Notes: generated by a model not told the origin, from the letters alone. DNA of 64,000 bases from Gaeumannomyces sp. JS-464 (GCA_002197995.1 NGZR01000001.1:14713501-14777500); one strand, 5' to 3'. Positions 34,022 to 46,900 are shown, counted from the first letter of the stretch. Program-made: numbers and translations.

Positions 34022-34059
34022 AAAAAAAAAAAAAAAAAAAAAAAACACTATTATAATAG
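34022..34059 (-). terminator. T24 tract and palindrome of antisense module, G4
   Basis: A24 on the + strand at 34022-34045, preceded on the - strand by the palindrome CTATTATAATAG (34048-34059). The hairpin sequence differs from that of G2/G3 but the order tRNA-like b, hairpin, T-tract is the same. Confidence 0.45.
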
Positions 34060-34095
34060 CACTATCGGTTTGGCGATAATATTATTATTATGGAC

Positions 34096-34166
34096 AAACC
34101 CGTTAGGAATCGAACTTGCAACCTCGGCAAAAAAAACTAAAGTTACACCCGGTATGCCACGGGTTT
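34096..34166 (-). other. tRNA-like module b of G4
   Basis: 71 nt. Acceptor strands AAACCCG and CGGGTTT pair perfectly over 7 bp; D-arm-like ACCGGGTGT; T-arm GCAAGTTCGATTCCTAA. It differs from the G1-G3 copies at many positions yet keeps the cloverleaf ends, which suggests structural retention or an independent tRNA-derived origin. Confidence 0.62.
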
Positions 34167-34249
34167 TATAAAAGCGTTAAGGAAAAAAACAACTTACGGG
34201 AGTTAAAAAAAAGCAAGCAAATCCAAATTAAAATTAACCTCGGACACCT

Positions 34250-34494
34250 ATTAATCGAAAGAAACGGCAAAAGCTAAAAATGGCTTAAGTTGCGAGGCAA
34301 CCTAATAGGCTTTCCGGTCGGCCTCCTTCCGCTTAATACGCTTTAACTCTTTTATAGCGTTAATACCACGACGAATTGCACGCATTTTTTTTCGAATTAT
34401 ATTTTTTTTGTTTTCGCAAACGCTTTAGCTTATTATTTAAAGCACGGCGTTCGTTACTTAAAGCGCGACGTTTTTTTTTCACCGTTTCGATTTT
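34250..34494 (-). pseudogene. Antisense coiled-coil ORF relic, G4 copy, cut by C5
   Basis: Contains the RALSNERRALNNKLKRLRKQ segment on the - strand, matching the G1 ORF. The copia C5 insertion at 34494/42063 separates it from its upstream part at about 42068-42330. Confidence 0.5.
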
Positions 34495-34859
34495 TATTGG
34501 ATGGGCAGCCAAAAGTCGCACAAGGCTATTTACGGAAGGCGAAAAATCTACGGCCCGAGGCTTCGTAGCAAAAAACAACGTCTTCCCAGCACGGAGGCTC
34601 CGGCACGGAGGCTCCGGCACGGAGATTACCGGACAGGCCGTTATGCACGAAGGCTGTGCAAATTCCAAGTTAAATCCCGATTCCGGGATTTGCCTTGTAC
34701 GATCGCACCCCGCGGCTTCCGGCATAGGATATATATATTAAGCAAAGCTCGTATAATAAGCCCTTTTTTTGTATTTAAAAAACAAACAGCTTTTGAATAT
34801 ATATAAATTTAAAAGCCTTTTTACCCTAAAAACCGGTACCGGTATAGTTGCCACGAATA
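34495..34859 (+). repeat. C5 5' LTR
   Basis: TATTGGATGGGCAG...CCACGAATA; both termini are RIP-changed (TG to TA, CA to TA). It keeps a GC-rich core (CGATCGCACCCCGCGGCTTC near 34697) shared with the other LTR. TATATATATTA near 34728 may be the promoter. A GGCTCCGGCACGGA unit is partly repeated at 34590-34625. Confidence 0.9.
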
Positions 34860-35232
34860 TTAATTAGTGGGCAAGCTTAACCTATTGGGTAGCTTAACTT
34901 ATAAATTAGCAACGTGAAAAGGCGATTTGCACCAGTCGAACGCGAAGCTGCTATAGCGTACGACGTCCTTTTAACAATCCAGTCGTAGCCCCGTTCGATA
35001 AGTAATCGCGTTTAATCCTAAACGACTTTTTTTACTAAAAAAAGGAACATTTGGACGGATTTCCAAACTGCAAATGCGATTTGCTAAAACCACCGGGTTT
35101 AATTCGGCCAGCCGATAAGTATCGCACGAATAAAAAGGAAATCGCGCGCTATTGCGCATTTGTTATTAGTATTTCCTTTTTCCTTTTCTTTTTTTTTAAC
35201 CAAATAATCCCGGCTTTCGACTTTGCACGATC

Positions 35233-38200
35233 ACTATGTTCGACGAGGCCGAAATACCGGAAGCGAGTTTAGCCGCCGAAACGGCGGAGCTATAAAAATA
35301 ACACTTTTTTAAAACGAGGATAACCCCGTTCCATTTACGTACGACGAAATGGCAAAAAGCAGCGGCATTTTAACCTTATTATGGAAAAAAGCACAAATCC
35401 CAAATATTTGGGATAAACCGTGCAACATTCGCCAAATTACAAGCAAGCGACACTTTATTATATATTTCGCACGATATATAGTGAAAGCTATTTGGCTGTT
35501 TTTTTAAAAAAAAACGACTGCGCAATATATTCCGCCAAAAATTAGCGAAATAAAAAGCATTTTAATTCGAATTTATCGATCGTACGTTTCGAAAAAAAAT
35601 GCTCGAATTTCTACACGACGACGGAATTAATATCCTAAAAAATATAATTACAAAACAGCTCGTACGAATTTTAAACTTTACTTTTTCGAATACGCTATTC
35701 CAAATACCACAGCCCTAATTTGCACGACCGTTACAAATAACGGAATAACTTTTAACCCTAGCAAAACCCTAAACTAAAAAAGAAAAAACTGTTCGCACGA
35801 TTTTTTTAACGGTCGAAATGGACCACCCAAAAGCCGAAACGGAGTTCGTACGAAAGGCAACTTACGTATTTAAAACCGTTTTTTCCGGAAGCTCGTACGA
35901 TATAAGAGATTTAAACATTTTTACGCTTTTAGGAAAAAATAAAAGCACGTTTAAGCTAACTTTTAACGGAATACGATTTGCTATTAATTCGATAAATATA
36001 TAGCTATTTATTAAAACTAACTAAAATTTTAGCTTTTTAAAAAAAATAAAAGTTCGCACGAAATTATACCGGTAAGCCGTACGATATCCTTTTCGATAAA
36101 GCAAAGATTTTTATTAGCATTTGCTAAAAATTTTAAATCGAGGAAAACCAGTACCACGCTATTTTCCCCGATATCCTGTTAAATCGTGCAAAAAACTTTT
36201 ATATTAACCATATCGAACCGAATAAACGATGGGACGAAATGTATAACCTTTTAAATACGCATTTTAATTTTAAATTAAACTATACGCAGTATTAAACGGA
36301 TTGGATAACGACCACCTTTATACAAATAAAATAAACGTATTTAAAAAAAACATTGCTCGAAATGCTGGAAACCATGTTTGATAAATTTCAACTTGTATAA
36401 AAAGCATTAAACGAAAGCTTTTAAAGCGAAATTGCTTTGCATATAACGGTTGTACAAGCTTGCCGTAGCGTTTTAAAGTTGGAAAACGCCTTTTTTACTT
36501 AAAAAGAAACGTGCGAAGCTTTATTCGCCGATTTGCGAGCATTTTTCCAAATGGCTATAAATCGTACAGGTAAAAACTAATACCTGCTGAAAAACGCTTC
36601 GCACGACGCTAATTACACGGATAAACGCTATTATAACAATTAAAAGCCTCGCATAAACAACTTTCCGTTTCGAAGCACGAGTTAAAGCGGTTTTAAACTT
36701 AAAGCTAACTTTTAACCTCGCATAACCAGCTTTTAGCCTCGCACGATTAAACGATGCTACGTATGTAAAAGAAAAGGCTGTTGGTTAACCAACCACCCGC
36801 AAAAAAAACGAAATGGTGCAAAACAAAAATTCCTCCAAGCGTGCGAAAACCTAAGCACGAAAAGCATAAGCTTTAACACATTTTTTTTAAAACTACGAAG
36901 GCTTTTAACCAGCGTATAACAAGGACGATTTAAAAAAAAACGACGCCGATATTAAAGGTTTTTTAATGCAATATTTATAAAACCATGCGTATTTTTATCG
37001 CATAATTAGCGAAAATATTTATTAAGCTAAAACGTGCGAACCATTCGACTAGTTTATGTTGTATAACTAATATAGCATAACGTATTAAAAAAAACTTTAG
37101 GATATAAGCGTTGCACGAGTTTCCACAATTAAAAAGTGCCAAATAAAAACGTATTTAAAAGAAAACCTTTATGCGGAAATTAACTGGATATTTAGATTAA
37201 CCGAAGTTCGCTTTAAAAGCAATTAAATCGAAATGTCGATCGGTATAATACGGATGAAAAACCAGCTAAAAACGGTTACGTACCATATTTTAAACTTTTA
37301 AATACCGTTTTTTTTTGCTTATATAATGCCGATAGGCTAAAATGCTATTTTAATAACGTAAAAAACACTATTGTACAACCAAATGGAATAACTATTTTAA
37401 TTATACGAAAATAGGAACACTTATTTTTTAATATTAGTTGTACGGAATTAGCCGCGTTTTTTATAAAACTAAAGCTAAAAAAAATTACATTGAAAATTCG
37501 AATACCTTCGTACGAAACGCTTTTATCGCCTATTAAAAAAAAGCCGGTTACGAAAACATACGAAAGGAAATTTTAAAAAAAATTAGCAAAGTGTATTATT
37601 ATTATTAAACGCACGATTTTGCTTTTTAACGATTTAAATTTAGCATTAAAAATAATTGCGAGTTTAATTACGAAATAATGGTGGACATTATATACCTAAA
37701 AGGAAAAAACGTATTGCACGTTATCGATATAGCAATTTCCTTTTAAACAGCCACTTTTATATAACACATATTAGTTAAAAAAGCATAAAACGCATTTTGT
37801 CGATGCTGGATATACGTATATTAAAAACCACTGGATTATATTTCGCACGACCCCGGTACCAACTTTTCCTTCGAAAAATTCCGCAATTAAACCAAAGTTA
37901 TAAAAATATCGTGCAAAAAATGCTAATAAAAGCCTATTAAACATTAGGCAAAATCGAACGAGCTTACGTACTATTTAAACAAACGTACGACATTTTTAAA
38001 AACGAACTTAAGCATTATACGGATAATAAAACATTGTTTTAAATGGCAGTTAAAGCATTAAACGATATAGCCGAACCCGACGAACTTGTTTTAACCCTTT
38101 TCGTTTTTAATACATATTTACGTATTAATTAAAATTCCCCTTTTTTTTAAATATCGTACAACGAGCAAAAGCAATTCGAAAAGCAATAAAAATGCTTTAA

Positions 38201-40100
38201 AGCATTTGTACGAAGGTTAGCGTAAATAAAGCATTTAATATACGCAACGGGCTTCGCACGGAAAAACTTTTAAAACTGCCGCTCGAAAGCGAAATTATAA
38301 TTTGGAAGGAGAAAAAAAGGTGGACAAAACCGTACGCATTTTAAATAACGAACCACGCTAATATTACCGTCGTAACGGAAAGCGGATTTAAAACCTTCCG
38401 GCTAACCTAAGCCAAACCATACAACCGCGACCTAGCGGAAAAAAAGCAAAAAAACCAGCAACTTTTATCGCACGAACCTGGAAAATAACAAAAAACGATC
38501 GTTATTTTAATCCTAGCCGCCCCGTTAAAAAAAGGCAAAAAACGCCTACGCAAAAACGCATAACTAAAAACATTTTTTACAGTTAAAAAGGAAAAGGACT
38601 GGGAATTAGCATTGCTATTTCGTGCGAATGGCAAAATCACCGTTTTAAAAAAACCATTCGAGGAATTTAACGCAATAAAAATCGACAGCTTAATCGCACG
38701 CGGCATTATACGCATTATTTCGTACGATTTAGTTTTGCATTAACACTTCCGCATATAAAACACAAAGTTCGTGCGGAAAGTAAAAGGTAAAATAATAAAC
38801 TACTTATACGAAAAGTTAAAGCTGGTCGTATAAAGTTATAATAATTAAGAAAAAAAAACTGCTTATTTAAATACCGACAATTTAAAAAATAAGCTAACGC
38901 TTTATTCTCGCACTAAGGCTAACCTTAATTATAATATACGGAATATCGTGCAAAGCTAAAAACATTACTTAAATTTATATCCAATTTAAAAATAAATTAG
39001 CTAAAACGATTATCGCACGATTGCCTAAAGAAATTCGAGCGAAATACCTAGCAAACTCGGTTTTTTAAATTTAAAAACCACTGTATAAAATGGCGGAATT
39101 TAAAACGTATTAGTAGAAAACATACCATGCTTATTATAAAAAAACGTTAAAAATAACGGTTTCCTCGTACGATTTTTGTTTTATGTTTATAACGATAAAA
39201 CCGCACGAATTCGGGATTACAAGCATGTAAACGAACGATACTTTTAATTTTGCAATATTTGCCTTTTTACAATTGGAAAAAAAGAAATTGCACGAAGCTA
39301 AGCTTTAAGCAAAGCCGAAATCTTTTTTTTTGCATAATAACCTTTTAAAATTTAACAAATGCAAAATCCAATTTTAAAAAAAATATCACTATCGAACAAA
39401 AAGGACAATTCGTATAACTCGAATTTGTTAATTTAAACGCTTTAAACGCAGCATAATAATATGTTGCCCAACGCGTACAAAGCGCATATATAGCAACCAT
39501 TTGCTAACTAAAAGCAGCGTATAACTTTTTAATTGCTATTTAGGCAAGCACTTTAAGTAAAAACGATATCGCTAATTTAAACAAACGATTTTAATGGCAA
39601 ATAAATAACGCATACCGTGGACTTACCTACTTACTTTTAAACTTCGGTCGTACGAAATTGTTCATTTTTACGGACGGATTATTCGCTAATAATAAAAACC
39701 TAATATTACAATTTAGGTATTTAATCGTTTTAGTAAAAGAAATAAACCGTACGAAAATAACTTTCTTTTTACAAGGAAATATTTTGCATTAGTTATTAAC
39801 TAAATGCAAACGAGTTATACGAAGCGTCCTAACCAGCGAATTATACGAAATAACAATTAGCTTTAATAATAAATTCGCATTAAATATAACGTTAAAACAA
39901 ATTACATTTTTTTAAATGTTATACAAATCCCAATTATCGTTTGCATAAATTCGAAATTATTATACGAATGTTTGGTTAAGTTAAAAAGCACGATAAAAAA
40001 AAACTAATAATTAATATTATATTATTTCGAAAATCGTACGAAAAACGAAAGATTTCGAAAATCCGCTAAATTAACGAACGAAATAACCCAGCTAACGCTT
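35233..40100 (+). pseudogene. C5 copia polyprotein relic
   Basis: Gag starts at or before ATG 35233. A cysteine knuckle CYVCKRKGCW followed by NH at 36755-36800 is of the kind seen in fungal copia elements. Integrase traces (HDPGTNFSFEKF) lie near 37850-37885. RT follows at about 38560-39400, with ELALLFRANGKITVLKKPFEEFN (in part) near 38595-38670, AKTIIARLPKEIRA near 39000-39040, and the QTDD box at 39228-39239 now reading stop-Thr-Asn-Asp. RNase H FTDGLFANN at about 39664-39693 still has its Asp. Stops throughout, with CAA-to-TAA and GAC-to-AAC changes. Confidence 0.85.
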
Positions 40101-40364
40101 TAATAAAAAAAAAGCCGAACAATGCTTTAATAACTTTAATTTTAACAAATTATGCAACGATTAAAATAAAAGCGTATGTTAAGCGGAATAAAAAAAAAGA
40201 AAAGTAATATTAAAAAAAAGAGATTTTTTTTGTTATTTTAGCTTCGCACGAAACCACAGTTATTTTCGAACTTTTATTTTTAAAAAAAATTTAACAAAAA
40301 GCATCGCACGAAAAAAATACCTTTTTTTCGAATATAAAACAAAAATAAAAATTACTTAGCACGA

Positions 40365-40631
40365 TTAATTTTTAACTAGGATAACCTTACGACCCAAGCC
40401 AAAACCAGCCGAGCTAAAACGAGGCAACTGTTTTAATAGCAGCATCGTACAACCCTTAAAAATAACCGCATTATCGCCGCTATTACCACTATTAAATCCA
40501 CCACCCCGGTTCGAACCTTTAATAAACAAGTTTAAAAACGCCGACCTAGCACGAGCATATTTACAATTTCGACCGTGCGATTGCCAAATACAGTTCGAGC
40601 AAGCTCCGTTTTGGAAGCTACGAATTCGCAC
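40365..40631 (-). CDS. Antisense Cys/Gly-rich ORF in C5 3' region
   Basis: 88 codons on the strand opposite to the polyprotein, between RNase H and the 3' LTR. It contains CSNCIWQSHGRNC, a cysteine-rich zinc-binding-like motif, followed by a Gly/Asn/Ser-rich stretch. I do not recognise the family. In an element full of RIP stops an open frame of this length with a Cys motif stands out, but chance cannot be excluded. The remaining 3' region (40100-41712) shows no other coding sign. Confidence 0.35.
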   Translation of the reverse strand: MRIRSFQNGACSNCIWQSHGRNCKYARARSAFLNLFIKGSNRGGGFNSGNSGDNAVIFKGCTMLLLKQLPRFSSAGFGLGRKVILVKN

Positions 40632-41712
40632 GCAGCGGGAAAAGCGCGAAATAACGCTAAAATTGCCGCACTTTTAAAAACAACGGCGAATTGGAATCCC
40701 GCGCGAATAAATTAAAACCGCGCGGAAGTACGACTTACGCCGTACGATTTTAGCCATTAAAAGCATAATACGCTCGTTAAGCGTTATATTCGGGTTAGCA
40801 ACGTCCATCCAGATTTCGATATCGTGCGACGGTAAAGCGGCGAGCTAACGTTTTTTAAGCTAAAATAAAAAAAAGAAATTAGCTTTATGCGAAAAAAAAA
40901 GCCAAAAAAGGTAATACGTACGTTAATAGCGAAAGCCGTTATAAATTAACGATTGCTAAACAAGCCGGTAGGGAAACGCAGCCAAATCGCACTTTTACTA
41001 TCGAAACAAGTGCTAATCGTACCTAAAAAAGTGTAAACGATAAACGCCGAAGCGCTAGGCTAAATAGCGGGTACGAGGGACATCGTGCGATTTAAAAAGG
41101 CGATCGAGTGCGTGGAAAAAAGAAAGCGGGCGCGCGCGCGGAACGTTAACGTACGAAACGCAATAATCATTATAGCGAGCGTTAAAAAGAAAAAAAAAGG
41201 CTAAAAGTCGCGCGATTAAAAAAAACGGACGAGGTTAAAATTGTAGTAAAAGGTGCGTTATTATACAAAAAAGAAAAAAGCAAAAGGAAAGGAAAGGCGT
41301 TTTAATGCTTGCAAAAGTGGGTTTTTCCGTACGGCTTTACAAAAGCAGGAAGGAAAAACCACTTTCCATAGCCACTTTCGCACGAAGCTATTTATAACCT
41401 AATAGCTTTATCCTTTTTATATAAACCGATTACTATTACCGTATTAGCAACCTTTTTTATCCCACCACTTTTACGCCGCTTTTATGCGATGCATACATAT
41501 ATATACGCCGAATTACCCAAAAAGATATTTTTTTGGCGTTTATATTGGAGCCCGGAGTTGGTTGCTTTGCACGACATGCCTTTTAGCATATATCCCTTTT
41601 GTTTTGCCCATTCCGCACAATTACCTTAGGTTATTTTACTAGGAGATAATTTAATTTGTTTTAATTAATATTTGAAAAAGGGGAAGTGCGATTATAAAAG
41701 AAAAACTGCCAA

Positions 41713-42062
41713 TGTTAAATGGGCAGCTAAAGGTCGCATAAAGCTATTTACGAAAGGCGGAAGATTTACGGCCCGAGGCTTCGTAGTAGGAAATAACGTT
41801 TCCCCGGCACGGAAGCTTCGGCACGGAAATCACCGGCCAGGCCGTTATGCACGAAAGCTATGCAAGTTCCAAGTTAGGTTTCGATTTCGGGATTTGCTTT
41901 GTACGATCGCACCCCGCGGCTTCCGGCATAGGATATATATATTAGGCAAGGCTCGTACGATGAGCTTTTTTTTATACTTAAAAAATAAACAGCTTTTGGA
42001 TATATATGAATTTAAAGGCCTTTTTACCCCAAAAACCGGTACCGGCACAATTGCCACGAACA
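41713..42062 (+). repeat. C5 3' LTR
   Basis: TGTTAAATGGGCAG...GCCACGAACA, with intact TG and CA termini. Slightly shorter than the 5' LTR through the repeat near 34600. Confidence 0.9.
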
Positions 42063-42449
42063 ATTTCCGCTTTTATTTGCTGGTATTGCAAGCTGATAAA
42101 ACGGAGCTGTTTAAAAGAAAAGCTTAAAATGTCGCAACCCGAGCGGTTTCGACCGAAACACTTTACGTACCGTAACGAGTTTTAAAAAAAAGCTTCGCAC
42201 TTTTTACGTTTTAAAACCTCGTAATAAAAAAAGCAGGAAAGCATTTTAACAAAGGAAAAAACGATTTAAACGAGCAAATTTTTACGCTAAAAGGTTTTTT
42301 TTTCGCGAAAAAACGTTTCCGCACCCGACCAAACATTTTGTTAAAATAAAAAAAATAAAAAATGGTAAAAAAGGAAAGTGTTTACCATTAATAAAAAGCG
42401 GAGCGGTAAGGATAAACCAAAAAGATTTAGCTTAAAAAAGGAAACCTAA

Positions 42450-42879
42450 TGTTACGACTAGCATATAAGCTTTAAAGCAGCAAGGCAAAAAGGGCTTTAA
42501 ATGGTGCTTTACCCCGCTTTAAAACACGTGGAATTACGTGGTTAAAAAGGGATTTGTAAATTTATAGTAGCTTAAAAACAAAACGACAAATCCAAAAAGG
42601 ATTTGTAAATTTGTGGTAGCTTAAAAACAAAGCGATAAATTTAAAAATTACTAAAAGGGAAAATAGCGTATATATAAAAAATGGGTTTCCTATTGTTTTA
42701 ATTAGTTTTAATTAAGGCTTTAGCATTAGTTAACTTACGTTAGCTTTTAAGCATTTTTTAAAGCAAGCAATTAAATTGTCCTTTTAAATTACGTGTTCCC
42801 CGGTTTACTTTAAACCAGTTATATTATCTTTTCCACTTTCGACGTGCTTTACTTTAAAAGCAAACCCCGAATTGTAATA
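42450..42879 (+). repeat. G4 3' LTR, fully RIPped
   Basis: Same length as 27858-28287. In the first 60 bp the differences from the 5' LTR are C-to-T or G-to-A, apart from one single-base gap. Confidence 0.92.
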
Positions 42880-43372
42880 AAAAAAGGATATAAAAATTGT
42901 TATTAGTAAGATATAACATTAACAAACCTGCATTTATATATTAAAATTAGCATAAATTATTACGGAAAAAATGTTTTTTAACTTCCTTTTAATATTTAAG
43001 TAACGAAAGTTAACGACGTGCTTTTTAAAGCTATTCCCGATTTTTAAATAGCTTTTTAATCGCAGATTTTTAATGTTAAAAAGCTTTCCGATACTTAGCT
43101 TAACAAGGGTTTTTCCCGCAAACGAAAACGAGGCGGCGAGCCGCGCCGAATATTATAAATTAGCGAAAAAACCGCCCGGCTAATTAGCTTTTTTATCGAT
43201 TGCTACCGCGAAAGCATATTTAAAAGCTTAAAAAAAGCCCAATTTTAAAAATGCTTAAAAGCGGGTGCTAGTAAAAGCAATCGAGGAATGGCTTATTTTA
43301 AAGCCTTTTTTTACTGTTATAACAATTGTTAACAAATACGATAACGAACGAAAAAAGGTTATCGTTTAAAAG
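42880..43372. other. AT-rich interval between repeats
   Basis: No motif, LTR end or tRNA-like sequence seen. A better coding-looking stretch on the + strand (about 43120-43310, including NENEAASRAEYYKLAKK) may be a transposase scrap, but I cannot place it. Confidence 0.3.
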
Positions 43373-43948
43373 TGTTACGGCCAGTGTGCAAACCTTAAAA
43401 TAACAAAACAAAAAAAAGCTTTAAATAGCGCTTTTACCCGCATTTAAACGTACGGAATTACGTGACAAGCTTACTTAACTAAAAAGGATTTATAAATGTA
43501 TAATAACTAAAAATAAAGCAATAAATTTAAAAAAAATCCGTAAATTTATATTACAGTACAACATTTAAGTGCTAAGAAAAAAGCTTGTTATTACGCGAGG
43601 AGGGAAAGGAAAAAACTCTTATTTATTTAATAGCGAAAGGCCGTATATATACAAGCTAAGTGGTAGCTAAAAATCGCTTCGTAATATTAGGTAGTAGCTA
43701 AGTGGTGGCTAAAAATCGCTCCGTAACAAGTTGTAAAAATTAAAAACAATGTGGTAATTAAAAACGGAGTTACAAATCCAAAAGCTATAAAAAATAAAAA
43801 AGCAAATATATAAAAATGTATTTCCTACTGTTTTAAATAATCGTAATTAAAACTATATAATTAATTTAAGTCGGCTTTTAAACATTTTTTAAAGCAAGCA
43901 ATTAAATTGTCTTTTTAAATTACGTGTTTCGTTTTATATAATAAACTA
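43373..43948 (+). repeat. Diverged gypsy-type LTR, left part
   Basis: Starts TGTTACGGCCAGTGTGCAAACC and shares blocks with the other LTRs (TACGGAATTACGTGA, AAGCAAGCAATTAAATTGTC, AATTACGTGTTTC). No internal element is attached. Interrupted at 43948 by the LINE; continues at 51438. Confidence 0.7.
43932..43948. repeat. LINE target-site duplication, left copy
   Basis: TTTTATATAATAAACTA, identical to 51421-51437. Confidence 0.85.
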
Positions 43949-43999
43949 TTATTAGTTATACTGCCGTTATGTTTGTAAAAACCTCGGTGCTTTTGCTGT

Positions 44000-46900
44000 T
44001 TTTATATACATGTAAAAACCTTTAAACTCGTTTCCGGGTGCGGTCCGTATCCGGCTTAGTAGCTTAAAAGTAAAAACCATATTTGCTTTTCGTATACGGT
44101 TTTTGCTATGTTAAATAATAATACCGTTTGCTTAATTCCTGCGACTGCTTTTAAAAGTTTTATCGCGGAAACGTCCTTGTAATTAATTAACAATAGGAAA
44201 ATACGCAAAAAAAAACTGTAAAAAATGCATATTACGTTTAAATAGCGCCCCGGTGCCGGTTTTCTCTTTTTATAATAATATTAGTAATGGTGGTATTAGT
44301 TCGGTTGGTTACGGTGGCTTAATTATTCGCGTTTAAAGTTTTCCGGTCCCGCTTTAATGTTTAATCGCGTAGCTATTTCGTAAGGTTTAAAAGTCGTGGT
44401 TAACGTTAAATAACTCGACGTAATTGTGTTATTCGCTTTCGAAGGTAACGCTCCGATTGCGAATTGTTTTTTCGCTTATAGCGCGCATTCGATCTTTTTA
44501 TTGGTTCGCCGTTTTCGTAATTGTATTGCTTTTGCCTTATTTATATCGTGCTTTCCGGTTATGCTTTTATTTCCTTTCGGGTGCGGGTTTCCACCGTTTT
44601 TTCCCTTTATTTCCAAAGGTTTTGCCTTTTTTTTTTCGCCTTTTTTTAATTTTTTTTTATTATAACCTTTAATTTTTTTTCCCACTTTTGCTTTTAATTT
44701 TCGCGCATTTTTCCGCCCGCGCTTTTATATTTGCTTTTTCGCGCTTCGTTTTTTTCCGGCTTTTATTTTCCTGCATTATAGCTTTTAAAAACAAAACTCC
44801 CTGTTTTTTTCGCGGCGGCGCGCGCGGTAATGCGCGCGGCGGTTATAACGGCAGCGGTGGTAGTGGCGGCCTTACGTTTGCTTCTCTTTGTAACGATCGC
44901 AACGAGCACTTATTTTCCAGCTTTAACGATAACGACGATTTCGAAGCCGGCGTTGCTTCGAACCCTCGCGTTAAAGCTGTAAATGCGGTTTTACACCGCT
45001 TTGTTTCCTGTTTTTTGCTAATTTTTTTTCTTTTTTTTTTTAGCCTTACCGTTTGTATTATTAAAAGGAGTATAAAACGGCGATCGTTGTTTTTTCGGGT
45101 TACATTTTTTACGATTCGATAGTGTATATTTCCCGTATCGTTCTTTTTTTTATCCCGCTTCGCTAACTTTTTAAGCTTGCTTACAAAATTTGTATTAGTT
45201 GCATTTAGCGTTTCGCTAACGGTATTAATAATGCCGGCGCCGTTTGGGGATGCTATTATAAAACTTGTATGTTTTTTATTTATTTCGCCTTTTTTTTGCT
45301 CGGTTCCGGTCGTGCTAATTTATATTTTTAGCTTTTCGCGCTTTAACTTATATGGGGTGCGTTTTTTCGCGCGGTGCTTATGTTTAAGTTTGTTATTTTT
45401 TTTCCTTTTTTTTTTATTACTTTTTTTATTGCTAATTTATCGGTTCCGTTTTAATAGTTTCCCGTTAGTATTAAAAATTAGGTTTATAGCGTTTTTCGTG
45501 CTTATTAGCGCTATATTTAATCCTTTTTTAAAATTGCTGCCGATTTAAAGGATGTTTTAGCGGAAATTGCTTATGCCGCTAAAGTTTATAACGGTTTTAT
45601 TTCGGTATTATATGCTTTATTATTAATGCTTTTTTCCAGCTTCGTTATACCATTTTAAAGCACGCTATCGCCGGTTACGTTCGATTTGCGAAAAACATCG
45701 AAAAGCGGTTCGGCGTTTTTTTTAATACTGAGTTTTTACGCTCGTTTTTTTTCAGCTTAAAAAGCGCTTTTGCTATTATAACTGCATTTAATAGCTCGGG
45801 TTTCGTTTGTTCCTTTTCCGGTAATATGGTGCCCTCGGCGCAAGCTATATCGGGTTAGGCTTTTAAAATTATTAATGCGTAGGACTCGTTTAACCGTATT
45901 CGAATAAAAGCGTTAGCTTTAAAGCGGGCTAAAATACGGGTTTATCGATATTTCTTTTTATATCGCTATTTTCTTTTAATCCGTTAACCTTTTTATATTT
46001 GCTAAATATCTTTCGTGCAAAATCCTTTTAATTTTACCTTCGGTTGGATTTTAGCTAAATATCGGGAGGATATTATTAACGAAATGTTAAAAAAGATAGG
46101 TAAAAATGGAAATAATTAGTTTGGTTGGTTTTTTTCCGGTTGCGGCTCGCATATAAGGTGTTAACGTCGGTCCACTTTCTTTCCTTTCGTTTTTAATAAG
46201 GTATTTTCGTTTAGCGTTTATAATTATTTGTGGTTCGGTTTTTTTTTAACTCGGTAGCGTTTTTTCTTTTTTTTTCTTTTTGCGCGTTTTTTTTTCACCT
46301 TTTTCGCTATTTTAAAATCTATTAGTTTTTTAATTTTAAACATTATACGTGCTGCTTTTTTAAATAATGTATTTTTTATTTCTTATAGTTCGAAATATGC
46401 TTTTCGGTTATCCGTTTATATATCCCGGTATTATCCCGCTATTTGTTTTAACGGGTATATTAAGTTAACACGTGCTATGCTATTTCCTTTTATCCGTTAC
46501 CGTATTCGCATAACGGCGTTACCGCGTCGGGTACGTTTTTGCTAAATAAAAAAGCATTTAAATTAAGCTTTTTCGTTTTAATTTAAATTGCTATTAAATT
46601 ATATGCTTTTGGCATTTTTTCGTAATATTCGACCATTTCCTTCGTAAATAGGGGGTTATTCGTTAAGCACGCGGTTTTATGCCGGTTCGTTTTTTTACCG
46701 CTTTCGTTAAACTAGCAACTTTTAATTTTCACTTTTTATTACGTTAAGGTTTTAACGTTTCGCGTATTTATATTTAAACTTTTTTCGTTTTCGCGGGGAA
46801 TTGGTTTGCGTTTCGGTTTCGAGGTTATTTAAATCGGTTTTAACGTTCCGTTTATCCTTTTTTTATTTAGCCGTTTTAAAAGTATAGTTTTTTGCTCCGT

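Larger units (their letters stand above)
34495..42062 (+). mobile_element. Complete Ty1/copia element C5 nested in G4
   Basis: 7.6 kb with 365-bp and 350-bp LTRs (34495-34859, 41713-42062). Flanks are ATTTT (34490-34494) and ATTTC (42063-42067), a 5-bp duplication with one C/T difference. Between the LTRs the order gag, integrase, RT, RNase H is the copia order. A further 1.5 kb follows RNase H. Confidence 0.9.
27858..42879 (+). mobile_element. Gypsy chromovirus G4 with nested copia C5
   Basis: 5' LTR 27858-28287 and 3' LTR 42450-42879, both 430 bp. With C5 (34495-42062) and its duplication removed the element is about 7.4 kb, as in G2 and G3. The LTRs and 3' module form a distinct subtype from G1-G3. 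Flanks are GGGGA on the left and AAAAA on the right, which can be the same duplication only if four G became A. Confidence 0.93.

Noticed and set aside
40900..41300. A gene in the patch with GCGCGCGCGC (41120-41145)
   Set aside because: A short CpG-rich remnant only, with stops in all frames; CpG is the least affected context in RIP.
34495..42062. Helitron or other DNA element in place of C5
   Set aside because: Direct LTRs, a 5-bp duplication and the copia order of integrase before RT explain the segment.
44424..45548. Phe/Leu-rich membrane proteins on the + strand (82, 79, 144 and 123 codons)
   Set aside because: They are reverse-complement shadows of the Lys/Asn-rich LINE coding strand; their hydrophobicity follows from AT-rich antisense.
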